DNA of 35,293 bases from Paenibacillaceae bacterium (GCA_015057715.1 SVDS01000041.1:1-35293), one strand, 5' to 3'; shown: positions 23,839-33,335, counted from the first letter of the stretch. The notes: a model not told the origin generated them from the letters alone. A program made the numbers and translations.

Positions 23839-25331
23839 TCCTGCATGACCTCCTGGTATTTTCTTAAAACAAAGTGTATCTCAGTTCCAATTCCTTCTTT
23901 GCTGGTGGCCCAGATTCTGCCTCCATGGTCCTCAATGATCTTCTTAACAATGGATAAACCAATTCCGCTTCCGCCCTGGGAAGAATTTCGCGAGGAATCA
24001 GTCCGGTAGAAGCGGTCAAAAATACTCGGTAAGTCCTTCGCCGGAATTCCTTTTCCGTTGTCTTCAATCTCCACCTGGATAAAATCACCCACATCCTTGA
24101 TCCTGATATTAATGATTCCGCTCTTCTTATCCATATACTTTACAGAATTGCTTACGATGTTGTTAATGACTCTTCGCATCTGCTCCGCATCCGCTATAAT
24201 AATCACATCTTCATCTACATAATTAAAATAACCAAGCTCAATGCTTCTTGCCTCCATCTCCAGACCTACCTCATCGATACAGTCACCAAAATAATTGGAC
24301 ACATTGATTTTGGAAAAGGTATAAGGAATCTTATTGGTATCGATCTTGGAATAAAAGGTCAGCTCATCAATCAGCTTATCCATATCGTTGGCTTTGTTGT
24401 AGATTGTCCGGATATAGCGGTCTAACTTCTCCGGGGATGAGGCAACCCCATCCATAATTCCCTCCACATATCCTTTAATGGCGGTAATGGGCGTCTTTAA
24501 ATCATGGGAAATATTACTGATCAGTTCCTTGTTCTCCTTGTCGTACTGAACCTTTTCCTCTGCTGATTCCTTTAACCGGATTCTCATCTCTTCAAAATCC
24601 TGGCAGAGCTGACCGATCTCGTCATCATTCTCTACCTCCAGATTAAAATCCAGATTCCCATCCTTGATCTTTTTCGTGGCTACCTGAAGCCGTCCCAGAG
24701 GGCTTACTACAGACCGGTATACCCACATCATTAGAATCGCATCCGTAAATAATATGATCATAATGGCTGCAAACAGCATCTCCGCCATCATAACCTTGAT
24801 TTCAGGCAGAAGACCATCTACGTTGGATACGATGAAAACACTTCCTGTCTCCTGGTCTGAATACATGAAGTCCATCTGCTTCACCAGATGCTGTGTCTCC
24901 CCATCCAGATAAATGGCTCCATCAAGTGTGCTGTCTATCTCCTCATACTTGGGCAGCTGGTCTAAAATCCCCTGAGTGATATGGCTGTTACCGTCATAAA
25001 TTATATTATTCCCTTTTCGCACAATCATATAGGCATATTTGGATGCCAGATTATCATTGAGCTTCTGCAAAAAATCCTGATCATCAAACTGGTCAGGGTC
25101 GCTTTGTAATATTCTGCTGATCTCTTTTTGGGTTTCTCTGGTTAAACGGTTAAATATCTGCAGGGAATTGCCGGATAACAGATCAACATGCTCCGTTAAG
25201 TTATAAGCTTTGCGGAATGCTTTCATCTGATAACTTCCAAGACCTGCCACCACTGCAAAAATCATGGTCAGAGGAACGACCGTTATGATTATAAACGCTA
25301 CGACCAGGCGTGTTCTTAATTTTAGTTTCAC
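23835..25331 (-). CDS. Membrane sensor histidine kinase with HAMP domain
   Basis: The 498-residue protein has an N-terminal membrane helix (about 9-33), an extracellular sensor domain (about 35-180), a second helix (about 183-207), HAMP (about 208-260), a HisKA domain with phosphoacceptor His276 in NISHDLKTPITAIKGY, and an HATPase domain with NNIVSNSVKYM, DNGKGIP and GGSGIGLSIVKKI. The start is GTG at 25331, preceded by GGGAGAG; no in-frame ATG is better placed. It partners the OmpR-type regulator. The signal is unknown; its domain plan is that of many cell-envelope sensors. Confidence 0.93.
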   Translation of the reverse strand: MKLKLRTRLVVAFIIITVVPLTMIFAVVAGLGSYQMKAFRKAYNLTEHVDLLSGNSLQIFNRLTRETQKEISRILQSDPDQFDDQDFLQKLNDNLASKYAYMIVRKGNNIIYDGNSHITQGILDQLPKYEEIDSTLDGAIYLDGETQHLVKQMDFMYSDQETGSVFIVSNVDGLLPEIKVMMAEMLFAAIMIILFTDAILMMWVYRSVVSPLGRLQVATKKIKDGNLDFNLEVENDDEIGQLCQDFEEMRIRLKESAEEKVQYDKENKELISNISHDLKTPITAIKGYVEGIMDGVASSPEKLDRYIRTIYNKANDMDKLIDELTFYSKIDTNKIPYTFSKINVSNYFGDCIDEVGLEMEARSIELGYFNYVDEDVIIIADAEQMRRVINNIVSNSVKYMDKKSGIINIRIKDVGDFIQVEIEDNGKGIPAKDLPSIFDRFYRTDSSRNSSQGGSGIGLSIVKKIIEDHGGRIWATSKEGIGTEIHFVLRKYQEVMQE

Positions 25332-25482
25332 CTTTTCGTCTCTCCCACGTTTCTTTGATTTATAACAAAAAATTAATATTACGTAAAGGTATTATAACAC
25401 ACATAGCTCTCAAAATTTATAAAACAATTCTAAAATTTAAGGCATTATGTAAAATAAATAATATTACCGTTTTTATTCATAG
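25332..25482. other. Intergenic region upstream of the two-component operon
   Basis: Very A/T-rich. A TATAAT lies at 25396-25391 on the minus strand, but no convincing -35 is at 16-18 bp, so the kinase operon promoter is uncertain. I see no gene or repeat here. Confidence 0.4.
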
Positions 25483-25536
25483 AAAAAGGGATCGTCGATT
25501 CATAAGTTTCAATATCACTTATGGACCAATGATCCC
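25483..25536 (-). terminator. Terminator of the PTS/dehydrogenase operon
   Basis: GGGATC (25488-25493) pairs with GATCCC (25531-25536) around an internal loop, and CATAAGT with ACTTATG inside. On the minus strand it is followed by TTTTTC. It lies 14 bp after the stop of the zinc dehydrogenase gene. Confidence 0.75.
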
Positions 25537-25550
25537 TGATTTGTATTTAT

Positions 25551-26825
25551 TTATAATTCATTTGGATTAATGCCAAAATGATCAAAAAGAATCTTTTCCG
25601 CCTCCCGATTCCATAATCCCTTATGGGCATTGCAGGATTCACTGAGCTTTTTAAAAAGCGGATCAGTTTTTCCCAGTTCTTCGAAATCGTCAATGGCTGT
25701 TAAAGGCAGATCAAATTGGGTATAGGTGAGTTTTTTCCCTCCGGGAATGGAAGGCAGATTCTTTGTCGCCTCTGCAATGCTGTCGATTCCTCCCACATGG
25801 GTTACCATAACAGCAGCTTCAATGGCTCCATCGGCTGACAGCTGATTGGCCTCTACCAGATCATCTGTATTACCGCCAGTCGTTCCCATAATGTGTGTAC
25901 TTGTATAATGGCAGTTGTAAAGATTGATTTCCGCCTTAAACTGGCTGTCAGAGGGTCCGGCAAAAAAATTCATGCAGCCGTCAAATGCCAGGAGTTTATC
26001 CCCCATCTGTGCTACCTCTTTCACAGGTACATACACAAATACATCATCATAACCATGTCCCTCTGTAAAGTCCATAAGTTCCGAAACGGGATCAGCCATG
26101 ACAGCTGTATTCACATAGTGAAGCTCAATTCCTCTCTCCAAAGCAGACTCTTCTGAAATAACTTCCTTTGCCCGGGCAATCCGCTCATCGCTGATATCCG
26201 TTACCACAATTTTCTTTGGCTTATTTTCAAACTGCAGACCATAGCTAACTGCTCCCAGTCCCATGGGGCCGCAGCCTCCCATAATCAGAATATTACCATC
26301 TGCTTTGGTTCCCATTGCATGATCGTAATTCCTTTTATTGGTATGATAATTGGCATGAAATCCACCAATGATACAGCTCATTGGCTCTCCCAGTGATGCT
26401 TCAAAAAAGCTCTCTCCAGTATAATCAAGAAGACATCCCAGCTCCATAACCTCGTTAGGCATAATACAGTAAGTACAGGCCCCTCCGCAGAATTCATAGG
26501 AATATCCCGGTGAATCCAGCTTTCCCTTGTAATTTAACGCTGGCTGCAGAGAAAACTTCTGTCCCGGCCGAAACTGGTCCTTCCACTTGTTCCCGACTTC
26601 CACAATCAGCCCCGCACACTCATGACCCACAATGACTGGATTGGTATCCATGTTCTGAGGTGCTCTTTTATGCTTTTTCCCCTGCTTTACCAGCTTGTAG
26701 GTGGACATGCAAATGCTGTCGCTTACGATTTTTACAAGAATCTCATCTTCCTTAATGGGAGGAAGTTCAAACTCCTCCAGTCTTAAGTCATCTGCACCGT
26801 ACATTCTTACCGCTTTTGTTTTCAT
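25551..26825 (-). CDS. Zinc-dependent alcohol dehydrogenase, L-sorbose-1-phosphate reductase (SorE)-like
   Basis: The 424-residue MDR-family protein opens MKTKAVRMYGADDLRLEEFE, with catalytic zinc ligand candidates Cys39 and His68-Glu69 (VGHEC), and a Rossmann motif LIMGGCGPMGLGAV. Segments such as NYHTNKRNYDHAMG, FVYVPV and NFFAGPSDSQF recall SorE, which interconverts L-sorbose 1-phosphate and D-glucitol 6-phosphate. The ATG at 26825 follows GGAGG by 8 bp; the frame extends back to 26849. It is the last gene of the EIIA-kinase-dehydrogenase operon. In this locus it stands where mtlD would be in a mannitol operon, so a hexitol or ketose phosphate is its likely substrate. Confidence 0.8.
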   Translation of the reverse strand: MKTKAVRMYGADDLRLEEFELPPIKEDEILVKIVSDSICMSTYKLVKQGKKHKRAPQNMDTNPVIVGHECAGLIVEVGNKWKDQFRPGQKFSLQPALNYKGKLDSPGYSYEFCGGACTYCIMPNEVMELGCLLDYTGESFFEASLGEPMSCIIGGFHANYHTNKRNYDHAMGTKADGNILIMGGCGPMGLGAVSYGLQFENKPKKIVVTDISDERIARAKEVISEESALERGIELHYVNTAVMADPVSELMDFTEGHGYDDVFVYVPVKEVAQMGDKLLAFDGCMNFFAGPSDSQFKAEINLYNCHYTSTHIMGTTGGNTDDLVEANQLSADGAIEAAVMVTHVGGIDSIAEATKNLPSIPGGKKLTYTQFDLPLTAIDDFEELGKTDPLFKKLSESCNAHKGLWNREAEKILFDHFGINPNEL

Positions 26826-26860
26826 ATTTCCAGCCTCCAGCCTATTCATAAATTTTACTA

Positions 26861-27790
26861 TTAAATCTCCAACAGCTCTACCCGCTCCACCAGTTCATCC
26901 ACCAGGCTGCGTTTAGGCGGTTTGGTTCCTATGCTGGTAACCGCTCCTGCTGAAGCCCCCATACATAAACGGATACAGGTTTCAAGGGGAAGCTTTTGAT
27001 CCCAGCTGTGTGCCATGGCTGCAACCAGTGCATCTCCGGCGCCTACCGTGGAATGGGCTTTTACCCGAAGCCCGGGACAACGGTACCGTTTTCCCTTTGT
27101 TAAGAAAATGGCTCCCATTTGCCCAAGAGAGATTGCTGCCATGGAAACTCCCTGCTCAAGAAGCTTTTCTCCCATGGAGACCAGTTCCTGTTCGGAAGCC
27201 CTGTAATCCATCTGATAATACCGTTCCAGTTCTGAGCGGTTGGGCTTTAACATATCCGGTTTTCCTTTTAAGGATTCGGAAAACAGCACACCGTCTGCAT
27301 CCAGCAAAACCTTTGCACCTTTTTGGTGAACCTGTTCCGTAATTTTTCTGTATATATCCGTTGGTATCCCCGCCGGTATGCTTCCTGCCAATACAAACAG
27401 GGTATCCGGATTTGCATAACCTTCCAGCCTGTTAAGAAGATCGTTAAGCTGATCCTTTGATACTTCCGGTCCAGGCTCATTTAACTCTGTCACCTCACCG
27501 GTTTCCTCCACCACCTTTAAGTTCGTTCTCGTCTCCCCTTTTACTTCCACGAAATCGGTTCTGAGTCCCAGGTCAGTCAGAACCTGTTTGATGATGGTGC
27601 CGCTGGTTCCTCCCACAAAACCTGTGGCAATACTTTCCCCTCCTAATTCTCTGATTGTTTTGGAAACGTTAATGCCTTTTCCTCCGGCATCAATTTCCAC
27701 CCGCTTTATTCTGTTTAAATCTCCCCGTTCAAATTTTCCAATATCCACTGTTTTATCAATGGCTGGATTCATTGTTACTGTAACGATCAT
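26861..27790 (-). CDS. 1-phosphofructokinase family hexose-phosphate kinase (PfkB)
   Basis: The 309-residue protein opens with the 1-phosphofructokinase/LacC signature MIVTVTMNPAIDKTV and has the glycine motif DAGGKGINVSKTI and the catalytic GAGDALVAAM (Asp253). It phosphorylates a ketose monophosphate to the bisphosphate: fructose 1-phosphate (FruK) or tagatose 6-phosphate (LacC) in the family. The ATG directly follows the EIIA stop (TAAATG), so translation is coupled. Here it probably activates the product of the neighbouring dehydrogenase or PTS for aldolase cleavage. The substrate is not resolved from sequence. Confidence 0.87.
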   Translation of the reverse strand: MIVTVTMNPAIDKTVDIGKFERGDLNRIKRVEIDAGGKGINVSKTIRELGGESIATGFVGGTSGTIIKQVLTDLGLRTDFVEVKGETRTNLKVVEETGEVTELNEPGPEVSKDQLNDLLNRLEGYANPDTLFVLAGSIPAGIPTDIYRKITEQVHQKGAKVLLDADGVLFSESLKGKPDMLKPNRSELERYYQMDYRASEQELVSMGEKLLEQGVSMAAISLGQMGAIFLTKGKRYRCPGLRVKAHSTVGAGDALVAAMAHSWDQKLPLETCIRLCMGASAGAVTSIGTKPPKRSLVDELVERVELLEI

Positions 27791-28258
27791 TTAAGAACAC
27801 CCCTTTCCGGTAAACATGGTATAGATCTCCTTGGCGCTGCATCTGGTGATCCGTTCCACATCGTCCGGATCAGCAAGACACTGTGCAATGACAGAAAGTA
27901 TTTCCAAATGCTCCTCTCCTGCTCCAGCAATCCCTATAACCAGTTTTACCGTCTCTCCTCCCCAGTCTGTTCCATCAGGAAATACCATGACTGCAATACC
28001 GGAACGTCTGATGTTTTTTTTGGCTTCCTCCACACCGTGAGGAAGTGCAATTCCATTGCCGATATTCGTAGGAAAGGTCAGTTCCCGCCGAAGCATTGCC
28101 TCTATATAGGATTCATCCACGCAGCCACTTTCGCAAAGCATTCTCCCCACTTCCCTTATGACTGTATCTTTTTCTCCAGATCTGCAATTCAGGCGGATAT
28201 TACCAAGTTCCAAAAGTTCTGTATTCTTTTCTTCATTTTTTTTCCCGTATCCAAACAC
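27791..28258 (-). CDS. PTS EIIA component, mannitol/fructose type
   Basis: The 155-residue soluble protein has the phospho-acceptor His74 in GIALPHGVEE, the EIIA-Mtl/Fru active site. It accepts phosphate from HPr and passes it to the EIIB cysteines of the two EIICB proteins encoded upstream. The start codon is GTG at 28258, after AAGGAGGGG. It is the only EIIA in the locus, so one EIIA probably serves two EIICB proteins. It heads the second transcription unit, with a promoter matching that of the first. Confidence 0.88.
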   Translation of the reverse strand: MFGYGKKNEEKNTELLELGNIRLNCRSGEKDTVIREVGRMLCESGCVDESYIEAMLRRELTFPTNIGNGIALPHGVEEAKKNIRRSGIAVMVFPDGTDWGGETVKLVIGIAGAGEEHLEILSVIAQCLADPDDVERITRCSAKEIYTMFTGKGCS

Positions 28259-28290
28259 GCTGTTCCCCTCCTTCGCTGGTGTTCTATTAA

Positions 28291-28361
28291 ATTATAGGGT
28301 TTCTATCTTATGTTTTTCAACGAAAACAAAATGGCATTTGGCGTCATCAGATAATGCCAAA
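28291..28361 (-). promoter_or_regulatory. EIIA operon promoter with TTTGGC/GCCAAA operator
   Basis: On the minus strand TTGAAA (28320-28315) and TATAAT (28296-28291) are 18 bp apart. The inverted repeat TTTGGC-N13-GCCAAA (28337-28361) lies 16 bp upstream of the -35. The mtlA-like gene's promoter has the same -35, -10, spacer and operator distance. Activation by the MtlR-like protein is inferred. Confidence 0.8.
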
Positions 28362-28373
28362 ATTAAAAAGCAC

Positions 28374-28405
28374 AAAAAAACCAGGTCCTTTACGGACCCG
28401 GTTTT
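28374..28405 (-). terminator. Terminator of the mtlR-like gene
   Basis: CCAGGTCC (28381-28388) pairs with GGACCCGG (28394-28401), extended by AAAA/TTTT, and is followed on the minus strand by seven T residues. It lies 15 bp after the stop of the activator gene, so the EIIA unit needs its own promoter. Confidence 0.85.
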
Positions 28406-28419
28406 CCTGTTTTTAATCC

Positions 28420-30525
28420 TCAGATTTTATCCAGATAATGTCTGAAATATTGATTTAAATACTGGGAAACAAATGCTCTTATTTCCTCTTTTCCTCCATG
28501 TCTCACAGCTTCTAAGAACTCCTCTTCCTCAATCAGCCGCTCGCTTAAGACCCCCAGGATTTCACTGTTTTCTGCTGTGTGGTCATCCTTTGGAACCAGC
28601 ATGACCAGCACGACACAGACTCCTTTAAAATATGGATCAGAAAATGGTGTTCCGTCTTTTGTCTGGCAGACTGAAAATACCGGCTTACCTACCCCTTCCG
28701 TCCTGGCATGAAGCAGGGCGAAGTTTAAATCAGGGAATATCTGGCTGCAAAGCCGTTCTCTCCTCATTAAATCCTCCTGTATCATGATCTGACGTTCCGG
28801 ATAGGAAGCCAGCTTTTCACTGACAGCGATTAAAAGCTCATCAAAGTTGATTCCATTGTCTACCCGCTGATACTCCATGAGCCTGATCACATTTTTGATC
28901 TGGACCGCCATAAAATTCACCTGGTCCAGCTGTATGGTAAACTCCTTATTGTCCTGCTTTTTGGGCATATATTCGCATTGGCGCACCTTCCCCGCAATCC
29001 GTTCCATTTCTTCCACGGAAAGCAGAGGGCTCACAAACAGAATGTCTGCCTCTTCTTTTAGGGGAACCGTAGATACAAAGAAATCTGTCTTGTTTAACAC
29101 ATAGGGCGACAAGTCCGTCATACCATAAACAGACAGCTCCACCCTGTCCGAAAAATCTCTGGCAATTCTGGAAGACATAAGCCGGGAAATCCCGATTCCG
29201 CTGGCGCAGACGATCCCTATATTCACCTTCCTCCGGCTTTCCTTTCTGCTTTCCATACGGACTTCAGCCGCGCCAAAGTGTACGGCAAGAAACCCGATCT
29301 CCGGCTCCGGCACTTCATATCCGTATCGGTCTTCAATTACCCTGGCAACGGTTCTGCAGCGATCAAATATGGCCGGATAATCCCGTTTTATCTGCTCCAG
29401 CAATGGATTCTGAATCTTCATACCATTGGCAAGGCGAACCAGAGTGGGTTTTAAATGGGCAATCAGTCCCTGGATTACAAATTCTTCATCCTGTTTCAGC
29501 AAATATGCCATACCATCGTTATAGCAGTCAATCATTTCATTGACCACCTCCCACAGCTCCCTGGATTCCTCTATTTCACTTTTTGACTTCTCATCAATAT
29601 TCAGCTGCTGAATCTTAGAGCCTTTGATGTGCAGGCAAATATAGGCACACTCAATCTCCGGAATCTGAATCCGGAATTCTTCTTCCAGGGATTTGGTTAT
29701 GGTCCTGGCAAGATCATAGTCCTGGTCTTTCTGTAAAAAATCTGCCATTATGGGATTCTCTTCAATGATCTCCTGGCGGCGGATCCGGTTTACAGCAATT
29801 GCCACATGAATCACCAGACCAAGATAGGAATCCTGGGTCAGATTCAGGATTCGCTTATCTCTTATTCTTAAAATACAGGCGGTCACCCGCTTTACAATAT
29901 CATCATCCAGGATTCTGTAAATGTTTCTCTCACTCTTATTCTGAATTACATTTAACACGGTCTGGTTCCTGTCTTCATACATCCCCTGTATCATCTCAGT
30001 ATGAATGTTTTCATCGATAAAAACCCGGAGAGCTCTGCGAAAATCCCGTTCACTGCCCTCAATAAACACACCGTATCCCGGTTTTCTCTTAATCTCCAGA
30101 TGGTATCTGTGAAACCACTCTTTCACCGCTTCTAAATCCGAGCTGACGGTAGCCTCACTTACCCCAAAAATATCACTGTAATAATATAGTTTTTTTAACG
30201 TCTTATCCTTAAGAATTTCAAGGATCAGGCGCTTCTGGCGTTCAATCCGATCCGAAACATCAAGGGCATCATCCGCTTCAAGTTCGTCCTTTAAAGCTTC
30301 AATCTGAGCCCTGTCACCCTCCAGCCAGATACCAGTCCCGGTTTTGGAGCAAAAAGTCAGCCCGTATTTCTTCAGCGCTCTGGGAATGTACTCCAGCTCC
30401 CTTTGCACCGTTCTTTTGCTGATACGGATCTGGTCTGCAAGCTGCTTTACAGGAACAGGCCCCTGCTCTTTAATCAAAGCCAGAACGATTTGCTGCATTC
30501 TGGGCGTAAAATCACTGCCTCCCAT
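28420..30525 (-). CDS. PRD-containing transcriptional activator, MtlR/BglG type
   Basis: The 701-residue protein has an N-terminal HTH (about 1-60; VPVKQLADQIRISKRTVQREL), a Mga-like second HTH, two PTS regulation domains (about 190-415; conserved His in VIHVAIAV, CLHIKG, FLAVHFGA), an EIIB-like domain with the Cys in IGIVCASGIGISRL, and a C-terminal EIIA-like domain with His in ALLHARTEG. In MtlR, phosphorylation by the PTS at these sites controls DNA binding. It probably drives both operons through the TTTGGC/GCCAAA palindromes. The ATG at 30525 follows GGGAGG inside the previous gene; a GTG at 30534 is less well placed. Confidence 0.92.
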   Translation of the reverse strand: MGGSDFTPRMQQIVLALIKEQGPVPVKQLADQIRISKRTVQRELEYIPRALKKYGLTFCSKTGTGIWLEGDRAQIEALKDELEADDALDVSDRIERQKRLILEILKDKTLKKLYYYSDIFGVSEATVSSDLEAVKEWFHRYHLEIKRKPGYGVFIEGSERDFRRALRVFIDENIHTEMIQGMYEDRNQTVLNVIQNKSERNIYRILDDDIVKRVTACILRIRDKRILNLTQDSYLGLVIHVAIAVNRIRRQEIIEENPIMADFLQKDQDYDLARTITKSLEEEFRIQIPEIECAYICLHIKGSKIQQLNIDEKSKSEIEESRELWEVVNEMIDCYNDGMAYLLKQDEEFVIQGLIAHLKPTLVRLANGMKIQNPLLEQIKRDYPAIFDRCRTVARVIEDRYGYEVPEPEIGFLAVHFGAAEVRMESRKESRRKVNIGIVCASGIGISRLMSSRIARDFSDRVELSVYGMTDLSPYVLNKTDFFVSTVPLKEEADILFVSPLLSVEEMERIAGKVRQCEYMPKKQDNKEFTIQLDQVNFMAVQIKNVIRLMEYQRVDNGINFDELLIAVSEKLASYPERQIMIQEDLMRRERLCSQIFPDLNFALLHARTEGVGKPVFSVCQTKDGTPFSDPYFKGVCVVLVMLVPKDDHTAENSEILGVLSERLIEEEEFLEAVRHGGKEEIRAFVSQYLNQYFRHYLDKI

Positions 30526-30526
30526 C

Positions 30527-31855
30527 TCATCCACCTCCCATTAACCAGTCCAGGAGTTCCTTATAACCAGACATATCTGTTAAATTGTCCACCGTAAAGC
30601 ACGGAATATGAATTTGTGACAAAGTACGGGCAAAATCCTTCTGGCAGACAACCGCATCTGCATCTGCAGGAATCCGGTCAGCGGACACATGAAATACCTC
30701 AATCCCCGCTAGGCCTTCCAGTCTCAGTCTCTTCTTAAAAAGTGCACTGGCCATGGCACTGGATCCCATTCCTACATCACAGACAAAATATATTTTTGCA
30801 TGTTCCATTCTCATTGGCATCACTTCATCCTTTTGTTCCTTTTGTATATCAGCAGATGATTCACCCCTGTTTCTTAGCAGAATCAGGCAGGATACAAGGC
30901 AGGTCACAGCTGCGGATATAAAGATTCCCATAACAATCCCCAGCCAATGCTTTTTATCCGCCATAATCAGTATGGTAATAATGCTTCCAGGGGAAGCCGG
31001 TCCCAGAAGTCCGCTGTCTGTCATCATGAAACAGTAATTTCCCGCAATACTTCCGACTATGGCGCCCGCCAATAACCGGATATCTGAAAGAATATAGGGG
31101 AAATAAACCTCATGAATACCTCCCAGGGATTGTATAATAAGGCTGGAAACCATTGTTTTTCTCATATTGGGGTGAACCAGGGCGTAAGCAAGAAGAATAC
31201 CGAATCCCGGTCCGGGATTGGTCTCCAAAAGAAACAATATGGAACTCTCCTGGGTTTTTAACTGTTCCAACCCCAACGGCAAAAAAAAGCCGTGATTAAT
31301 CCAGTTATTAAAGAAAACAATTTTTAACGGCTCTACCATAAAGCTGATAAAAGGGATGATTCCCCTGTCTATCATAAACGATAAACCATTTCCCAAAAAT
31401 CCCAACAGCCATTCTGCCTCCGGTATTATAAAAAGATAGGCAGCGCCTCCGGCAAGCAGCCCCAAAGATGCTAAATATAAGTTGCCAAAGAGCATCTCAA
31501 AGCCGGAAGGAATCCAGTTTTTGATCCGGTCTAACCCTTTCCTGCATAGAACCCCGGCCATACTGCCTACCATTACAGACAGAATCATGGAAGAGGCAGG
31601 CTCTGCCATAACAACAACAGAAGCGGCAAGGGTGCCGGCTAACCCGCCGACCTCCCCGCCGCACACAGTGCCTGCTTTATATCCCATAAACACCGGAATC
31701 ACCAGAGAAGATAAAATTTTGGACATTTCATACAGGTGCTCATTCTGGAATATGCCTGCCGAAAAGGCTGACAGCAGTCCTGCTGTCACAAAAAGAGGTA
31801 TGCATTCAGCAATCACCCTGCTGTAATACTTCAGTACTTTCCCCGCTAATTTCAT
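30527..31855 (-). CDS. Second PTS EIICB, mannitol-type (divergent MtlA paralogue)
   Basis: The 442-residue membrane protein is a divergent relative of the EIICB encoded just upstream. Transport motifs shared with it are NNWINHG, ETNPGPGFGILLAY and GGIHEVYFPYIL. The C-terminal EIIB has the phosphocysteine Cys359 in FVCDVGMGSSAM. The active residues are intact, so it should be functional. It overlaps, on the 3' side, the leader of the MtlR-type gene (stop TGA one base before that start). The substrate may differ from that of the first EIICB, or the two may form a pair. Confidence 0.86.
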   Translation of the reverse strand: MKLAGKVLKYYSRVIAECIPLFVTAGLLSAFSAGIFQNEHLYEMSKILSSLVIPVFMGYKAGTVCGGEVGGLAGTLAASVVVMAEPASSMILSVMVGSMAGVLCRKGLDRIKNWIPSGFEMLFGNLYLASLGLLAGGAAYLFIIPEAEWLLGFLGNGLSFMIDRGIIPFISFMVEPLKIVFFNNWINHGFFLPLGLEQLKTQESSILFLLETNPGPGFGILLAYALVHPNMRKTMVSSLIIQSLGGIHEVYFPYILSDIRLLAGAIVGSIAGNYCFMMTDSGLLGPASPGSIITILIMADKKHWLGIVMGIFISAAVTCLVSCLILLRNRGESSADIQKEQKDEVMPMRMEHAKIYFVCDVGMGSSAMASALFKKRLRLEGLAGIEVFHVSADRIPADADAVVCQKDFARTLSQIHIPCFTVDNLTDMSGYKELLDWLMGGG

Positions 31856-31937
31856 CTGTGAAATTCCCCTTTTAAACCCATTATATGTTTTTGTTAGTAT
31901 TATAACATGGTTTACAAGCAGATGAAAGGCAGTAGTT

Positions 31938-33335
31938 TCACAATGAATTAATCTGGTTTTCTTTTAATGATTCCACCAGCTGGTCATATTCCGGAGCTGC
32001 CATAAAATTTGTAATCAGAACCAGCTGTGCATCCGGATTGCTGTGAGCCGCACGTTCCTTTAATTCCTTATGAGTTACTACGATCTGGGCATCCTGAGGA
32101 ATGGAGGATACGGGTGAATGGGCCACTGTAATATCTCCAAATCCGGCTGCTGCCAGCTTTTTTTTCAGAACAGTAGCTCCCATTGCGCTGGAACCCATAC
32201 CTGCATCACAGGCAAATACAATTTTTTTAACACTGCTGCTAAATGATGGATTCATTTCTACCGTCTGATTTCCTTTGGACTCCTGTTTCATCTTGTTAAC
32301 TTTATCCTTCGATTCTTCTAAATCCCCGCCTTTGCCTGTAAACCGAAGCAGAGGAAGAGCCACAAGGAAGGAAACTGCGGCAGCTACTGTAACACCTGCC
32401 AGAGTACCAAGGTATCCACCTCTTGGAGTCATTGCCAGAACAGCCAGAATGCTTCCGGGAGATGCAGGTGAGGTTAATCCCACACCAAGGAGCTGAAACA
32501 CAAAGATTCCGCTGGCTCCGCCTGAAATAACCGCCAGAAGTAACAGAGGATTCATCAGGATGTAAGGGAAATAAATCTCATGGATTCCTCCTAAAAAGTG
32601 GATGATAATTGCGCCAGGTGCTGAACTCTTGGCAGATCCCTTTCCAGCAATACAATAAGCCAGTAATATGCCAAGTCCCGGTCCCGGGTTTGCTTCAAGA
32701 AGAAAGAAAATAGATTTTCCAACTTCTTCTACCTGCTGAATTCCCATAGGAGAAAGAATTCCATGGTTAACAGCATTGTTTAAGAACAGAACCTTAGCAG
32801 GTTCAATAAAAACACTTGCCAGAGGCAGCAGTTTATGATCAACAAAGAAACCGACTCCGGATTCCATCACCCGGTTCATAACCTCTACAAAAGGAGCAAC
32901 TCCCTTTAATGCAATGACTGTTAAGATAGCACCGATGATACCCAGTGAAAAGTTGTTAACCAGCATTTCAAAACCAGCAGGGATCTTTCCCTCTATTTTA
33001 CGGTCGAACTTCTTAATCACCCAGGCACTGACAGGACCTACGATCATGGCTCCCATAAACATGGGAACACTGGAACCGACGATTACGCCCATGGCTGTAA
33101 TTGCACCAATCACGCCGCCCCGCTGACCATAAACAGCCGTACCGCCTGTATACGCGATCAAAAGAGGCAGAAGCATACTGGCCATTGGAGAAACCAGTGC
33201 TCCGATGGCTTCATTGGGATACCAGCCCGTTGGGATAAACAATGCCGTAATCAGTCCCCATGCAATAAATGCACCGATGTTAGGCATTACCATACCGCTT
33301 AAAAAGCGGCCAAATACTTGTACCTTCTCTTTCAT
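31938..33335 (-). CDS. mtlA: PTS mannitol-type EIICB (MtlA-like)
   Basis: The 465-residue membrane protein has about eight hydrophobic segments, the EIIC motifs NNAVNHG, EANPGPGLGILLAY and GGIHEIYFPYIL, and the C-terminal EIIB with phosphocysteine Cys376 in FACDAGMGSSAM. It imports and phosphorylates a hexitol, classically mannitol to mannitol 1-phosphate. There is no fused EIIA; the separate EIIA is at 27791-28258. The ATG at 33335 has GAGGG 8 bp upstream; the GTG at 33350 is less likely. It is the first gene of the PTS locus. The specificity is uncertain because no mtlD is present and the partner enzymes are SorE-like and FruK-like. Confidence 0.85.
   Translation of the reverse strand: MKEKVQVFGRFLSGMVMPNIGAFIAWGLITALFIPTGWYPNEAIGALVSPMASMLLPLLIAYTGGTAVYGQRGGVIGAITAMGVIVGSSVPMFMGAMIVGPVSAWVIKKFDRKIEGKIPAGFEMLVNNFSLGIIGAILTVIALKGVAPFVEVMNRVMESGVGFFVDHKLLPLASVFIEPAKVLFLNNAVNHGILSPMGIQQVEEVGKSIFFLLEANPGPGLGILLAYCIAGKGSAKSSAPGAIIIHFLGGIHEIYFPYILMNPLLLLAVISGGASGIFVFQLLGVGLTSPASPGSILAVLAMTPRGGYLGTLAGVTVAAAVSFLVALPLLRFTGKGGDLEESKDKVNKMKQESKGNQTVEMNPSFSSSVKKIVFACDAGMGSSAMGATVLKKKLAAAGFGDITVAHSPVSSIPQDAQIVVTHKELKERAAHSNPDAQLVLITNFMAAPEYDQLVESLKENQINSL

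Noticed and set aside
25483-25536. Long imperfect inverted repeat considered as an insertion-element end
   Set aside because: It forms a hairpin followed by T residues right after a stop codon and has no transposase or target duplication, so a terminator explains it.
31856-31937. Possible separate promoter (TATAAT) between the two EIICB genes
   Set aside because: The -10 is good but the only -35 at 17 bp is weak (TTTCAT), and no TTTGGC/GCCAAA site is present, so cotranscription from the upstream promoter is more likely.
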